The notes: generated by a model from the sequence alone, not told the origin. A DNA stretch of 64,000 nucleotides from Streptacidiphilus sp041262525 (GCF_041262525.1 NZ_JBGCCK010000001.1:418688-482687); one strand, 5' to 3'; numbered from the stretch's first letter, positions 24,238 through 33,310 are shown. Numbers and translations are program-made.

Positions 24238-25536
24238 GTGGACCGTGCCGTGTCGTTGTCCCAGCTCCTTCGCCGCCCGCTGGTCGGGCGCGACGGGCAG
24301 GCCGTGGGCCGCCTGTCCGATGTGATCGTCCGTCTGCGCGGACGCGATTACCCCGTCGTCACCGGGCTCGTGGCTCAGGTGGGCCGTCGGGAGGTGTTCC
24401 TGCCGGTCGAGCAGGTCGTCGGCTTCGAGCACGAACAGATCCCACTGGCCAGCGAGGTCGTGGACCTGCGTCCCTTCGACCGGCGCGAGGGCGAGGTGCT
24501 GCTGCGCGCGGACGTACTCGGCCACCGGGTCGTCGACGTCGCGGACGTCGATTTGGTCCGCGCCCACGACCTCCAGCTGCGCCGACGCGACGACGGGTGG
24601 ACCGTGGAGGCGCTGGACACCCAGCCGCACCGCCCCGGCCTGCTCGGACTCTTCGGAACCCGACCGGAGCCGAAGTGGCGGGACTGGAAGTCCTTCGAAC
24701 CCCTCATCGGCCACGCCCACTCGGCGCGGGTCCGCGGGCCGTTCGGACGACTCGGCCGCCTCAAACCGGCCGACCTCGCCGACCTGTTGGAGGACGCCAA
24801 CCGCACCGAGTCGCACGAGATCCTGGCCACCGTCCACGCCGACCCGGAACTGGAGGCGGACGTCTTCGAGGAGCTCGAGCCCGACTCGCAGACCCGCCTG
24901 CTGCGGGAGAAGAGCGACCAGCAGATCGCCGAAGTCCTGGCCCGGATGCACGCGGACGACGCCGCCGACGCCATCAACGACCTGCCCCAAGCCCGGCGCC
25001 AACCCGTCCTGGACGCCCTCCCCGCAGGCCAGCGAGCCAAAGTCCTGACCCTGATGGGCTTCAACCCCTCAAGCGCCGGCGGACTGATGGCCCTGGACAT
25101 CCTCACCGCACCCCCCGACGCCACCGCCGCGCAGGTGCTGGGCCGGGTCCGCGAGGCCCGTACCCTGCAGCCGGAGGCGCTGACCAGCGTCCACGTCGTG
25201 CAGGACGGCAATCGGCTGATCGGCACCGCGACCCTGGTGTCCCTGCTGCAGGCCGATCCCGATGCCCGGCTCGACCAGATCATGGTCACCGAGCCCGTCC
25301 GTGTCGGCCCGGACACCGACATCGAAGACGTCGCCCTGCTCATGACGGACTACAACCTGCTGACGGTCCCCGTGGTGGATGACCAGGACCACGTCCTCGG
25401 GGTCATCACGGTCGACGACATCCTGGAGACCGTCATCCCCGAGGACTGGCGCCGCCGCGAACCCGCACCCCACCCCGCCCACCGCACCGAACCCGGCGCC
25501 CAGGCGCCGGCGCACGACACGGACAGCGGTCCATGA
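24238..25536 (+). CDS. PRC-barrel / MgtE N-domain / CBS-pair regulatory protein
   Basis: The 432-residue soluble protein has two PRC-barrel-like segments (about 1-160; LLRRPLVGRDGQAVGRLSDV), an MgtE N-terminal helical domain (about 175-285; LKPADLADLLEDANR, MHADDAADAINDLP) and two CBS domains (about 290-410; MVTEPVRVGPDTDIEDVALL). It lacks the membrane channel of MgtE, so it is not a transporter itself. MgtE-N and CBS domains sense Mg2+ and nucleotides. ATGA overlap with the next gene couples it to an Nramp-related transporter, which it probably gates or regulates (inference). Confidence 0.88.
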   Translation: MDRAVSLSQLLRRPLVGRDGQAVGRLSDVIVRLRGRDYPVVTGLVAQVGRREVFLPVEQVVGFEHEQIPLASEVVDLRPFDRREGEVLLRADVLGHRVVDVADVDLVRAHDLQLRRRDDGWTVEALDTQPHRPGLLGLFGTRPEPKWRDWKSFEPLIGHAHSARVRGPFGRLGRLKPADLADLLEDANRTESHEILATVHADPELEADVFEELEPDSQTRLLREKSDQQIAEVLARMHADDAADAINDLPQARRQPVLDALPAGQRAKVLTLMGFNPSSAGGLMALDILTAPPDATAAQVLGRVREARTLQPEALTSVHVVQDGNRLIGTATLVSLLQADPDARLDQIMVTEPVRVGPDTDIEDVALLMTDYNLLTVPVVDDQDHVLGVITVDDILETVIPEDWRRREPAPHPAHRTEPGAQAPAHDTDSGP

Positions 25537-27350
25537 ACACCCCCGACCAGCCGGCCGAGCCGCCTGAGAGGCCCGGCCGGTCTCCCCAGCCGCAGCCGCA
25601 GCCGCAGCCACAGCCGGAAGCACCGCACCAGCCCACGCCCCCTGCGCCGAAGCCCGCGGTCGCCCCGAAGCCCGCGGTCACCCCGAGACCCGCGGTCGGC
25701 CCGAAGCCCGCACCGGCGGCCAAGCCCTCACCCGTGCCCCGGCCGAGTGCGGTGCTGGACGAGGCCCATCTCGGCGACATCGAGGGCGCGTTCGGCCGCA
25801 TCGCGCGCGACCACGCCGAGGAACGCCCCGGCATCAAGACCCGGCTGCTGACGCTGCTGGCGATCGTCGGCCCCGGCATCATCGTCATGGTCGGCGACAA
25901 CGACGCCGGCGGCGTCGCCACGTACGCCCAGGCCGGGCAGAACTACGGCTACTCGCTGCTCTGGGTGCTACTGCTGCTGATCCCGGTCCTGATCGTCAAT
26001 CAGGAGATGGTGGTCCGCCTCGGTGCGGTCACCGGCGTCGGACATGCCCGGCTGATCAACGAGCGCTTCGGCCGGTTCTGGGGCTGGTTCAGCGTCGGCG
26101 ACCTGTTCGTCCTCAACTTCCTCACCATCGTCACCGAGTTCATCGGCATCTCGCTGGCCTCGGAGTTCCTCGGCGCGTCCAAGTACTGGGTGGTCCCGGC
26201 CGCGGCGGTGCTGCTGATCGCGGTCACCGCGAGCGGATCCTTCCGGCGCTGGGAGCGGGCGATGTTCGCGCTGATCGCGGTCAGCCTGCTGCTGATCCCG
26301 CTGACGCTGCTGTCCGGGCCGCGCTGGGGTCAAGCGGCCCGTGACTTCGTCGTCCCGGGCATCCAGGGCGGCATCAGCGGCGACGCCGTGCTGCTGATCA
26401 TCGCGATCGTCGGCACGACCGTCGCGCCGTGGCAGCTGTTCTTCCAGCAGTCCAACGTCATCGACAAGCGGATCACCCCGCGCTTCATCGGCTACGAACG
26501 CGCCGACACCGTCATCGGCTCCGTCGTCGTGGTCGTCGGCGCGGCCGCGTTGGTGATGATCGCCGACTTCGCCGCCCGCGGCACCTCCTTCGCCGGGCAC
26601 TTCACCGACGCCGCGGGCGTCGCCCAGGCACTGCAGCAGCACAGCCACGCCCTCGCGGTGATGTTCGCGATCGTGCTGATGGACGCCAGCATCATCGGCG
26701 CCGCCGCCGTCACCCTGGCCACCAGCTACGCCTTCGGCGACGTCTTCAACCTGCGCCACTCCCTGCACCGCGGCTTCGGTGAGGCCAAGAAGTTCTACGC
26801 CTCCTACAGCCTCATGGTCATCCTCGCCGCCGGCATCGTGCTGATCCCCGGCGCGCCGCTCGGCGTGATCACCGAGGCCGTCCAGGCGCTGGCCGGACTG
26901 CTGCTGCCCTCGGCCAGCGTCTTCCTGCTCCTGCTCTGCAACGACCCCGAGGTGCTGGGCCCGTGGGTCAACCCGCGCTGGCTCAACCTCCTGGCGACCC
27001 TCATCATCGCCGTCCTGCTGCTGCTCTCCGGCACTCTGATGACCGCCACGCTCTTCCCCACCATTGACGTCAAGGCCCTCACCATCTGGCTCGCCGTCAC
27101 CCTCGTCGCCGCGTTGGCAGCGGCGGCGATCGGGCTCCGGATCGCACGCCGACGCGCAGGGCCCAGGGCGGCGCCGCAGCAGGCCATGTCGCCGACCGAG
27201 AAGCTGGCCTGGCGCATGCCGCCGCTCGCCCTGCTCAAACCCGTCCAGTGGTCCCCCGGACTGCGCCTGGGCATGCTCGCCCTGCGCGGCTACCTGGTCC
27301 TCAGCGCGGTTCTCCTGCTCGTCAAGGCCGTCCGCCTCGGCGGCGGATGA
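25533..27350 (+). CDS. Nramp-related divalent cation transporter with altered metal site
   Basis: The 605-residue membrane protein has about 11-12 helices and a Pro/Gln-rich disordered N-terminus (residues 1-75). The Nramp fold is clear from GPGIIVMVGDNDAGG (TM1) and VGTTVAPWQLFFQQS (TM6). At the metal site the classic DPGN appears as DAGG and the MPH of TM6 as APW. The Met that favours transition metals is therefore absent. This resembles the Nramp-related magnesium transporters (NRMTs). Coupling to an MgtE-N/CBS protein supports Mg2+ as substrate, but this is not proven. Confidence 0.82.
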   Translation: MNTPDQPAEPPERPGRSPQPQPQPQPQPEAPHQPTPPAPKPAVAPKPAVTPRPAVGPKPAPAAKPSPVPRPSAVLDEAHLGDIEGAFGRIARDHAEERPGIKTRLLTLLAIVGPGIIVMVGDNDAGGVATYAQAGQNYGYSLLWVLLLLIPVLIVNQEMVVRLGAVTGVGHARLINERFGRFWGWFSVGDLFVLNFLTIVTEFIGISLASEFLGASKYWVVPAAAVLLIAVTASGSFRRWERAMFALIAVSLLLIPLTLLSGPRWGQAARDFVVPGIQGGISGDAVLLIIAIVGTTVAPWQLFFQQSNVIDKRITPRFIGYERADTVIGSVVVVVGAAALVMIADFAARGTSFAGHFTDAAGVAQALQQHSHALAVMFAIVLMDASIIGAAAVTLATSYAFGDVFNLRHSLHRGFGEAKKFYASYSLMVILAAGIVLIPGAPLGVITEAVQALAGLLLPSASVFLLLLCNDPEVLGPWVNPRWLNLLATLIIAVLLLLSGTLMTATLFPTIDVKALTIWLAVTLVAALAAAAIGLRIARRRAGPRAAPQQAMSPTEKLAWRMPPLALLKPVQWSPGLRLGMLALRGYLVLSAVLLLVKAVRLGGG

Positions 27351-27474
27351 CCCGTTGAGCTCGCGCCAGCGGCTGCACGGTTCAACCGCGGTTGCGGGCA
27401 GCCTCGACGAGCAGGTGCGCGAGTTCTCCGGGCCTCGACCGTCGCCTGCGCGCGCTGGCCCGTGGGTTGGGGGA

Positions 27475-27885
27475 TCAGTGTTCGAGTTCCTGGCGCACAC
27501 GCCGGGAAGGTTGGAAGGCGTAGAGGTCCAGGATGTCGGGCGGCTCGGCCAGTCCGGGGCCGCCGGCTTCGACCCAGGCGGTGATGTCGGCGGCGGCGTC
27601 CGGGTCGTTGACCAGGCCGAGCCAGACCGGGCGCCCGCCCGCCTCGCGGCCCTCGCTGGAGGGTTGGACGACGATGACGTTGGCTTGCTCGCAGGCGTCC
27701 AGGCAGTCCACCCGGCGCACCATGGCGACCCCCGCCAGGGAGGATTGCAGGGCGGCGAGTTGGGCGGCGTGGTCCAGGCGCGGGACCTTCGAGGTGGTGC
27801 CGCAGCAACAGCCCCGGCACACGGTGACCGTGGGTCGGGCCGCTCCCGGGGTGGGGGCGGCCTTGCGGGGGTGACGCTTGCTCAC
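27475..27885 (-). CDS. Thioredoxin-like (2Fe-2S) ferredoxin domain protein
   Basis: The 136-residue protein has cluster-ligand motifs CRGCCCGT (about residues 23-30) and DCLDACEQANV (about 61-71), the layout of thioredoxin-like 2Fe-2S ferredoxins. The GTG start overlaps the stop of the metal ATPase by four bases, so the genes are co-translated. It may carry electrons or sense metal or redox state. The link to a metal exporter is recurrent in actinobacteria by my recollection, but its role is unknown. Confidence 0.78.
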   Translation of the reverse strand: MSKRHPRKAAPTPGAARPTVTVCRGCCCGTTSKVPRLDHAAQLAALQSSLAGVAMVRRVDCLDACEQANVIVVQPSSEGREAGGRPVWLGLVNDPDAAADITAWVEAGGPGLAEPPDILDLYAFQPSRRVRQELEH

Positions 27886-29897
27886 CGCACGCTCCTGGTC
27901 GCGGCAGCCCCGGTCGGGGCGGCGGCGCGGCGCCAGGCGGCGTCGCGGAGCAGTCGCAGGCCGTTCAGGCCCACGATCACGGTGGAGCCCTCGTGGCCGA
28001 GGACGCCGAGGGGCAGCGGCAGGTGGCCGACCAGGTCCCAGATGACCAGGGCGGAGATGAACACCGAGGCGATGACCAGGTTCTGCACAACGAGCTTCCG
28101 CGCCCGGCGGGACAGGGACACGACCGTGGGGACGGTGGCGAGTTCGTCGCGGACGATGACCGCGTCGGCGGTCTCCAGCGCGAGGTCGGAGCCGGCCCGG
28201 CCCATGGCGATGCCGGTGTGGGCGGCGGCCAGGGCGGGGGCGTCGTTGACGCCGTCGCCGATCACCAGCACCTTGCGTCCACGCGCCTCCAGGCGGCGCA
28301 CCGCCTCGACCTTGTCCTGCGGCAGCAGACCGGCGTGGACCTCGTCGCCGGGAATGCCGACCTCGGCCGCCAGTCGTGCGGCGGCGCGCGGGTTGTCGCC
28401 CGTGACGAGCACCGGGGTGGTACCGGTCAGCGTGGTCAGTGCGGTGACCGTGGCGGCGACGTCGGGGCGCAGCCGGTCCGCGATGCCCAGCACGCCGACC
28501 GGGACGCCCTCGCACTGGACGAGCACGGCGGTGCGGCCCCCGTCCTCCAGCTCCGCGGCGATGCTGGTCGCGTTCGCCGCCGGTGCCCCGCTCGCGTGGT
28601 CGAGGAGGCGGGCCGGGGCGCCGACCGTGACCGCGGTGCCGTCGACGGTAGCGGTGACGCCGACGCCGGGGGTGGAGGTGAAGTCCTCGGCGACCGGCAG
28701 TTCCAGGCCGCGACGGCGGGCGGCGTCGACCACGGCGCGGGCAAGCGGGTGCTCGCTGGGGTGCTCCGCCGAGGCAGCGAGGGTGAGCAGGGCGTCCTCG
28801 GTCAGGCAGGAGCCGTCCAGGGCGCGGATGTCGGTGACGCGGGGGGTCCCCTCGGTCAGGGTGCCGGTCTTGTCGAGCGCGACGGCGTCGACCTGGCCGA
28901 GCCGCTCCATCACCACGGCGGACTTGACCAGCACGCCGTGGCGGCCGGCGTTGGCGATGGCGGACAGCAGCGGCGGCATGGTGGCCAGCACGACGGCGCA
29001 GGGCGAGGCGACGATCATGAAGGTCATCGCGCGGAGCAGCGAGCCGGTGACGGCCGCGCCGAAAGCGAGCGGGATGAGGAAGACGGCGAGGGTGGCGAAG
29101 ACCATGCCGAGCGAGTAGCGCTGCTCGACCTTCTCGATGAACAGCTGCGTGGGGGCCTTGGTCTCCGACGCCTCCTCGACCATGGCCACGATGCGGGCGA
29201 TGACCGAGTCGGAGGCGTCTCGCTCCACCTTGACCCGCAGGGCGCCGGTGCCGTTCAGGGTGCCCGCGAAGACCTCGTCGCCTTCCTGCTTGGCCACCGG
29301 CAGCGGCTCGCCGGTGATGGTGGCCTGGTCGACCTCGCTCGCCCCGTCCAGGACGCGGCCGTCGGCGCCGACGCGCTCGCCGGGGCGGATCAGGATGGTG
29401 TCGCCGACGACGAGCTGGTCGGTGGCGACCGTCTCCTCGGTGCCGTCGTCCAGCAGGCGGGTCGCCGTGGTCGGGGCGAGGTCGAGCAGGCCGCGGACGG
29501 AGTCCTGGGTGCGGGCGGTGGCCAGCGCCTCCAAGGCGCCGGAGGTGGCGAAGATGACGATCAGCAGCGCGCCGTCCATGACCTGCCCGATCGCCGCCGC
29601 GCCGAGCGCCGCGACGATCATCAGCAGGTCCACGTCCAGGGTCTTCTCGCGCAGCGCCTGCAGCCCGGCCCAGCCCGGCTCCCAGCCGCCGGTCGCGTAA
29701 GCGATCGCGTAGAGCGGGCCCCAGGCCCACGCCGGGGCGCCGGTCAGCTGCAGCGGCAGCGCGATCAGGAACGCGATCGTGGCGGCCGCGGCCCAACGAG
29801 CCTCGGCCAGCGCGAAGACCCGCGTCCGCCGCTTGGGGGCCAGGGCCTCGCGGGAGGCCGCGGCGGTGGCCGGGCGCTCGGTGAGGGTTGTGGACAC
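27882..29897 (-). CDS. P1B-4 type heavy-metal-exporting ATPase
   Basis: The 671-residue P-type ATPase exports metal ions using ATP. It shows the phosphorylation motif DKTGT, the TGEP actuator loop, GDGVND, and the membrane motifs SPC (MIVASPCAVVLA) and HEGST near the C-terminus. SPC plus HEG(G/S)T is the signature of subgroup P1B-4, whose members export Co2+, Fe2+, Ni2+ or Zn2+. No N-terminal metal-binding domain is present. GTG 29897 is preferred because GAAGGAA lies 8 nt upstream; a start at 29951 would overlap the operator region. A divergent ArsR gene is its probable regulator. Confidence 0.92.
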   Translation of the reverse strand: MSTTLTERPATAAASREALAPKRRTRVFALAEARWAAAATIAFLIALPLQLTGAPAWAWGPLYAIAYATGGWEPGWAGLQALREKTLDVDLLMIVAALGAAAIGQVMDGALLIVIFATSGALEALATARTQDSVRGLLDLAPTTATRLLDDGTEETVATDQLVVGDTILIRPGERVGADGRVLDGASEVDQATITGEPLPVAKQEGDEVFAGTLNGTGALRVKVERDASDSVIARIVAMVEEASETKAPTQLFIEKVEQRYSLGMVFATLAVFLIPLAFGAAVTGSLLRAMTFMIVASPCAVVLATMPPLLSAIANAGRHGVLVKSAVVMERLGQVDAVALDKTGTLTEGTPRVTDIRALDGSCLTEDALLTLAASAEHPSEHPLARAVVDAARRRGLELPVAEDFTSTPGVGVTATVDGTAVTVGAPARLLDHASGAPAANATSIAAELEDGGRTAVLVQCEGVPVGVLGIADRLRPDVAATVTALTTLTGTTPVLVTGDNPRAAARLAAEVGIPGDEVHAGLLPQDKVEAVRRLEARGRKVLVIGDGVNDAPALAAAHTGIAMGRAGSDLALETADAVIVRDELATVPTVVSLSRRARKLVVQNLVIASVFISALVIWDLVGHLPLPLGVLGHEGSTVIVGLNGLRLLRDAAWRRAAAPTGAAATRSVR

Positions 29898-29962
29898 GGC
29901 GGTATTCCTTCGCACGGGCAACAGGGCGGGACAGGCTGGCCCCATCACCATACAGGATCGCT

Positions 29963-29976
29963 TGAACAGCTATTCA
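29963..29976. promoter_or_regulatory. ArsR/SmtB-type operator between ATPase and arsR-like gene
   Basis: TGAACAGCTATTCA is an imperfect 14-bp palindrome of the TGAA-n6-TTCA form seen for SmtB/CzrA regulators. It lies between the divergent genes. A TAGGAT -10 element (29988-29993) ends 6 bp before the ATG at 30000, so the regulator transcript is probably leaderless. Confidence 0.65.
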
Positions 29977-29999
29977 CACGTCTCCGGTAGGATGCGGAC

Positions 30000-30377
30000 A
30001 TGGGCCACGGAATCACCGAGAAGCAGCGCGCCACGTCACGCGAACGCCTGGATCACGTCGGCAGCGCCAGCGTCGCCACTCTGCTGCAGGCCCTGGCCAC
30101 CCCGTCCCGGCTGCTGATCCTGGCTCGCCTCGCCGAGGGCCCCTGCGCCGCCGGTGATCTGGCCGACGCCGCAGGACTGGAGCGCTCCGCCTGCTCCCAC
30201 CAGCTGCGGCTGCTGAAGAATCTCGGCCTGGTCAGCGTGGAACGCAATGGCCGCTCCATGGTCTACGCCCTCTACGACAACCACGTCGCGGAACTGCTCG
30301 ACCAGGCCATCTACCACGTCGAACACCTCCGCCTCGGCATCACCGACACGTCGGAGGACGCGCCCGCCGCAGACTGA
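30000..30377 (+). CDS. ArsR/SmtB-family metal sensor, CzrA-type alpha5 site
   Basis: This 125-residue winged-helix repressor (AAGDLADAAGLERSACSHQL recognition region) has a C-terminal helix DNHVAELLDQAIYHVEH. D93, H95, H106 and H109 have the exact spacing of the Zn/Co-sensing alpha5 site of CzrA (D84, H86, H97, H100). It probably represses the divergent P1B-4 ATPase until Zn2+ or Co2+ binds. ATG 30000 sits at the expected transcription start. Confidence 0.9.
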   Translation: MGHGITEKQRATSRERLDHVGSASVATLLQALATPSRLLILARLAEGPCAAGDLADAAGLERSACSHQLRLLKNLGLVSVERNGRSMVYALYDNHVAELLDQAIYHVEHLRLGITDTSEDAPAAD

Positions 30378-30451
30378 CTGCGCGATATCGCGCAGCCGGT
30401 GCGGCACTGGTCACCACTACAGCGGTATGCGGATGGGCGGGTGTCGCTCCC

Positions 30452-30721
30452 TCACCACGCGACGGGGCCCAGGCGGTCGATGAAGATCCCTGTCGGGCCG
30501 TCGGCGTCGAGGGTGGCGAGGTGGACGATCGGGTCCGCGCCCTCGGCGGCGGTCAGTTGGCCGGTGTGGTGGTTCATGTCGGTGGCGGCGAACGTGTGGT
30601 GGGCGACCTCGCCAGGGGTGGCGAGGTTGAACTTCACCCGAGGGAGGGCCTGGGCGTAGCGGATGGTGATCATGTTGAGGGCCGCCTTCGAGGAGGTGTA
30701 GGCGAGCTCGTGCATCTTCGG
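30452..30721 (-). pseudogene. Short-chain dehydrogenase, C-terminal fragment
   Basis: The minus frame begins inside the SDR active site (YTSSKAALNMITIRYAQ, with the catalytic YxxxK), continues with the PG motif (FNLATPGEVAHHT) and ends with a normal SDR C-terminus (GPTGIFIDRLGPVAW). The nucleotide-binding N-terminal half is absent: the fragment stops against the promoter region of the next gene. It is a deletion remnant and cannot make an active enzyme. Confidence 0.85.
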
Positions 30722-30822
30722 CCGTACGCGTGACGTTCGGCCCGTCGCGGTTGCAGGGGCCGGGCCTGCGGTGCCTCAATGGCCCTGGCAGCGACCGCCG
30801 CCCTTCGGTGAGGAGACCGGGC

Positions 30823-31647
30823 ATGCCGCTGGTCGGAGTGAACGGCGTCGAACTCTTCTACGAGGTCGGCGGGAGCGGCGACCCGCTGGTCCTGGTGCAC
30901 GGCTCGTGGAGCGACCACGGCGGCTGGGCCCCAGTCCTTCACGCCCTCGCGCTGAGATTCCGGGTGCTCGTCTACGACCGGCGGGGCCACAGCCTGAGCG
31001 AACGCCCGCCAGGGCAGGGATCCCGGTTCGAGGACGAGGAAGACCTGGCCGCGCTGATCGAGACCCTCGGGTTCGCGCCGGCGTTCGTCGCGGGCAACTC
31101 CTTCGGTGCGTCGACCGCGCTCGGTCTGGCAGCCCGGCGTCCGGAGCTCTTCCGAGGCCTCATCGCCCACGAACCCCCGCTCATGGGCATCGTCGCCGAT
31201 ACCCCCGAGCTGTCGCCGCTGATGGCGGCCGCCGGCGAGAGGATCGAATCCGTCCTCGCCCGTCTGAGGGCGGACCAGCCTCTCTCGGGAGCGCACCAGT
31301 TCGTGGAGGAGGTCGCCCTGGGGCCCGGCGCCTGGGACCAGCTGCCGGAACAGCTCCGCGAGACGTTCGTCATCAACGCCCCCACCTTCCTTGACGAACA
31401 GACCGACCCGGAGTGGGCGAATCTCGACCTCGCCCGGCTCTCCCGCTACACCGGGCCCACCCTGCTGACGAAGGGGACGGAGAGCCCGCCGTGGTTCGCG
31501 ACGATCACCGCGCGGCTCTCCAGCGCGCTGCCACAGGCGCAGACGCACACCTTCGAGGGAGCCGGGCACATCCCCCACGTCAGCCACCCGGACGCCTATG
31601 CGGAGCGTGTGACCAGCTTTGTCGAAGGAAGCAAAGGGCCTGAATAG
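30823..31647 (+). CDS. Alpha/beta hydrolase
   Basis: The 274-residue hydrolase has the oxyanion segment LVLVHGSWSDHGGW, the nucleophile elbow GNSFGAS (Ser about residue 93) and the catalytic-His region FEGAGHIPHVSHP near the C-terminus. No lid or substrate signature identifies the substrate. ATG 30823 has GAGGAG about 10 nt upstream. It converges on the next gene with 21 bp between the stops. Confidence 0.88.
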   Translation: MPLVGVNGVELFYEVGGSGDPLVLVHGSWSDHGGWAPVLHALALRFRVLVYDRRGHSLSERPPGQGSRFEDEEDLAALIETLGFAPAFVAGNSFGASTALGLAARRPELFRGLIAHEPPLMGIVADTPELSPLMAAAGERIESVLARLRADQPLSGAHQFVEEVALGPGAWDQLPEQLRETFVINAPTFLDEQTDPEWANLDLARLSRYTGPTLLTKGTESPPWFATITARLSSALPQAQTHTFEGAGHIPHVSHPDAYAERVTSFVEGSKGPE

Positions 31648-31668
31648 CTGGACGGAGCCCTCTGCGTT

Positions 31669-32823
31669 CTACCCCTTGAGGTGAGGGTAGTCGGGAGACC
31701 GGTGCTGGAAGGCCAGCACTGCTGGGTTCTGAATGGTGCCGTCGCGGATCTCGATGGCGCGACGGATGGTCTCGCTGGCCTCCCAGCTGCTGGGGCCGTC
31801 GAGGACCGAGCGCAGGTGTGGGATCAGCGCCTCACTGTTCTCCCAGGTGGCGGAGTTCCACAGGTAGGAGGGGCTGTGGTCCACGCCGTAGTAGTGCACG
31901 TTGTCGCCGACGGTGAACATCGGTTCGGTGAAGGTGGTCGGCCGCGCCCAGCTGAATCCCATGCCCTCGTCGCAGGAGACGTCGATGACGAGGGTGCCCG
32001 GCGCCAGCGTGTCGAGGTCCTCGTCGATCAGGAACGTCAGCGGTGCCCCGGTGTCCTGCAGGACGCAGTTCACGATGATGTCGTGCACGGAGAGGAACTC
32101 CGCCAGCGGTATCCGGCCGTCCTGGGTGAAGGCGTGGCTGCGGCGCGGGTCAGCGGTGCCGTCCGCCTCGTCGTGGTCGAACTGGACGATCCTCGCGGAG
32201 TGGATCGGTGAGCTGACCGCAGTGACTCCGCGGGCAGTGAGCACGTCGACGTTGTGCACGCCCTGGGAGTTCAGGGCTGTCACGGCTCCTCGGGCTGTCG
32301 CGCCGAAGCCGATCACGACCGCGCGCAGCCGTCGGCCGTAGTCGCCGGTCAATCCCCGCAACTGCATGGCGTGCAGCACCGAGGAGTACCCGGCCAGCTC
32401 GTTGTTCTTGTGGAAGACATGCAGATTGAACGAGCCGTCACCGGTCCAGTGGTTCATCGCCTCGAAAGCGATGAGCGTCAGTCGATGGTCGATGGCCGTC
32501 TGGGTGACCCCCTCATCCTGGACGCAGTGCGGCCAACCCCAGAGGACCTGCCCGTCGCGCAGCTCGTCGACATCCTCCGGCATCGGCTTGGCCATCAGGA
32601 CGATGTCGCACTGTGCGATGAGCTCGGCCCGTGGGAGCAACCCGGCGACGAGGGGGGACAGTTGCTCGTCGGAGACACCGAACCGCTCTCCGTAGCCCTG
32701 TTCAAGGTGGATGCGTCCACGGAGGTCGAGGTCAATCCGCTCGAAGTGCGCGGGATGGATCGGCAGTCGGTGCTCGTTTTCCTTGCCTGACCGCGCCATG
32801 ATTCCGATGTTGAATTGGTGCAA
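31669..32823 (-). CDS. Alanine dehydrogenase / N5-(carboxyethyl)ornithine synthase-like oxidoreductase
   Basis: The 384-residue protein fits the alanine dehydrogenase/PNT superfamily. The N-terminal domain has IGIMARSGKENEHRLPIHP, as in CEOS-type enzymes, and GYGERFGVSDEQL. The NAD(P)-binding glycine motif is VVIGFGATARGA (about residues 172-183). CEOS enzymes reductively join pyruvate to ornithine or a related amine. Exact substrate is undetermined. ATG 32823 is used; an internal ATG (MARSGKEN) is possible. Confidence 0.7.
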   Translation of the reverse strand: MHQFNIGIMARSGKENEHRLPIHPAHFERIDLDLRGRIHLEQGYGERFGVSDEQLSPLVAGLLPRAELIAQCDIVLMAKPMPEDVDELRDGQVLWGWPHCVQDEGVTQTAIDHRLTLIAFEAMNHWTGDGSFNLHVFHKNNELAGYSSVLHAMQLRGLTGDYGRRLRAVVIGFGATARGAVTALNSQGVHNVDVLTARGVTAVSSPIHSARIVQFDHDEADGTADPRRSHAFTQDGRIPLAEFLSVHDIIVNCVLQDTGAPLTFLIDEDLDTLAPGTLVIDVSCDEGMGFSWARPTTFTEPMFTVGDNVHYYGVDHSPSYLWNSATWENSEALIPHLRSVLDGPSSWEASETIRRAIEIRDGTIQNPAVLAFQHRSPDYPHLKG

Positions 32824-33014
32824 AGCGCCCCTTTGATTAATTCAGGTGTAGCACGCCGCACCTAATCGCGAGCCCGGGTCGGCACCGGCCCATCGGAGGT
32901 CCGCAGGGTCTAGGTGCGAGCCTTGCCAGCGGCAGGATGTGCGCCGGCTTGGGGCGCGGTCATGTCGAGAAGGATCATGGCGTCGTGGTCGGGGGTGCCG
33001 GGTTCCGCGACGTA

Positions 33015-33277
33015 GAGCGCACCGCCTGGGCCAGACCCTGCACATCGTCGAGGGCGTCGCGCTGTTGGGCAGCCGCGACGGCACCGTCATCGAAGCCCAC
33101 CCCGGCGACACCGTGTGCACCGCGCCGGGCGAGGAGCACTGGCACGGCGCCGCCCCTGACCGTCTCATGGCCCACCTGGTCCTGATGGACGGCGACACCA
33201 GCGACGCCCCCCAGACCACCTGGGCCGAGCAGGTCGCCGACGACACCTACCGGGCACCCCGGACCCCCACCCGCTGA
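33015..33277 (+). pseudogene. Cupin-domain protein, 5' part damaged
   Basis: From LGQTLHIVEGVALL through HPGDTVCTAPGEEHWHGA to QTTWAEQVADDTY the frame is a clear cupin of the type paired with carboxymuconolactone decarboxylases. Upstream, the expected R-T-A-W-H-x-H-P-L-G-Q is disrupted: RTAW lies in another frame and joins directly to GQ. This fits a short deletion between CCTGG-like repeats that removed the metal-binding His pair and shifted the frame. No proper start remains. It lies 33 bp before the alcohol dehydrogenase gene. Confidence 0.65.
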
Positions 33278-33310
33278 GCAACACTCACCGCACTGAAGGA
33301 CACCCACGCC

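Noticed and set aside
25570..25640. PQPQPQ repeat in the transporter N-terminus as a microsatellite of interest
   Set aside because: It is part of a Pro/Gln-rich disordered leader common in actinobacterial membrane proteins and has no separate signal.
25968..27500. 510-residue minus frame opposite the Nramp-related gene
   Set aside because: The translation is rich in D/Q/R/E repeats without a fold pattern. It mirrors the hydrophobic transporter on the other strand.
27993..29990. 665-residue plus frame opposite the P1B-4 ATPase
   Set aside because: Antisense shadow: the ATPase motifs (DKTGT, SPC, HEGST) on the minus strand are decisive.
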